NCBI GenBank assembly: GCA_902796505.1 | Contig: CADBPA010000149.1 | Location: 1 to 6,121 of the forward strand | DNA: 6,121 nt | Source of the DNA: an uncultured Ruminococcus sp. | GTDB lineage: Bacteria; Bacillota; Clostridia; Oscillospirales; CAG-272 | Direction: 5' to 3' | Part shown: piece after piece, positions 5,865 to 6,121 of the stretch | How positions within the stretch are numbered: the stretch's first letter is position 1 | Layout of the letters: every line of letters starts with the position of its first letter | Notes under the pieces: generated by a model | What the model was told of the DNA's origin: nothing | The model's input: only the letters and a program-made list of their open reading frames with translations | Databases searched by the model: none | Program-made: the position numbers and the translations under genes

Positions 5865-6121
5865 TTAATTCTTCGGGAGCGCCCGGACGGCGGCAAATCC
5901 GCGGTCAAGATCGGCTATGATATCGTCGATATGTTCGGTGCCGATCGAGAGGCGGATCGTGCTTTCGGTGATGTTCTGATCGGCGAGTTCTTCGGGGGTG
6001 AGCTGGGAGTGGGTGGTGGTCGCCGGGTGGATGACGAGCGACTTGACGTCGGCGACGTTGGCGAGAAGCGAGAAGATCTTCAGCGCGTCGATGAAGGCGA
6101 AGGCCTCTTCCCTGCCGCCCG
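5865..6121 (-). CDS. metY: O-acetylhomoserine sulfhydrylase, C-terminal part only
   Basis: Only the last 84 residues and the TAA stop (5867-5865) are in the window; the rest of the gene lies beyond 6121. The translation has the hallmark C-terminus of the Cys/Met-metabolism PLP enzymes of the MetY type: the segment from LKIFSLLANVADVKSLVIHP to ATTTHSQLTPEE, then IRLSIGTEHIDDIIADLDRGF. These enzymes make homocysteine from O-acetylhomoserine and sulfide in the cytoplasm. The PLP lysine is outside the window. NVADVKSLV and THSQL favour MetY over cystathionine gamma-synthase or a gamma-lyase, though close relatives cannot be fully excluded from this fragment. It converges on the regulator gene and shares its terminator; no functional link to xylose use is apparent. 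Confidence 0.92.
   Translation of the reverse strand, partial: GGREEAFAFIDALKIFSLLANVADVKSLVIHPATTTHSQLTPEELADQNITESTIRLSIGTEHIDDIIADLDRGFAAVRALPKN

Overview
The window is a compact D-xylose and xylo-oligosaccharide utilisation locus, flanked on the right by the end of an unrelated methionine-biosynthesis gene. The moderately GC-rich genes, strong AGGAGG-type ribosome binding sites at about 7 nt spacing, sigma-A style promoters and clostridial-type xylose isomerase suggest a Gram-positive anaerobe, probably a GC-rich gut or rumen member of the Clostridia. That placement is inferred from style; no rRNA or marker gene is present.

Layout from left to right. Positions 1-161 are non-coding: a GC-rich hairpin terminator (10-35), an AT-rich stretch, and a 60-nt segment bounded by inverted repeats (104-163) that runs into the stop codon of the next gene. 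Then come three genes on the minus strand, transcribed right to left: xylB (xylulokinase, 4872-3385), xylA (class II xylose isomerase, 3367-2048) and a family 3 glycoside hydrolase resembling beta-xylosidases (2033-162). The gaps are 17 and 14 bp, each filled by a ribosome binding site, so they almost certainly form one operon. Divergent from it, on the plus strand, is an AraC-family regulator (4974-5759). A bidirectional terminator (about 5787-5825) separates the regulator from the convergent 3' end of a metY-type O-acetylhomoserine sulfhydrylase gene, which leaves the window at 6121.

How the genes work together: the hydrolase has no signal peptide, so it probably cleaves imported xylo-oligosaccharides to xylose in the cytoplasm. 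XylA converts xylose to xylulose, and XylB phosphorylates it to xylulose 5-phosphate for the pentose phosphate pathway. The AraC-type protein is the obvious candidate regulator. No transporter or mutarotase is encoded here, so uptake must be encoded elsewhere.

The most informative non-coding part is the 101-bp divergent intergenic region (4873-4973). Two near-consensus promoters face away from each other with their -35 hexamers exactly adjacent and a small palindrome across the junction. A second palindrome lies in the regulator's leader, 42 bp from a similar sequence. No exotic or wholly new system is evident; the points worth a second look are this promoter architecture, the structured element at the 3' end of the hydrolase gene, and the shortened C-terminus of the hydrolase.
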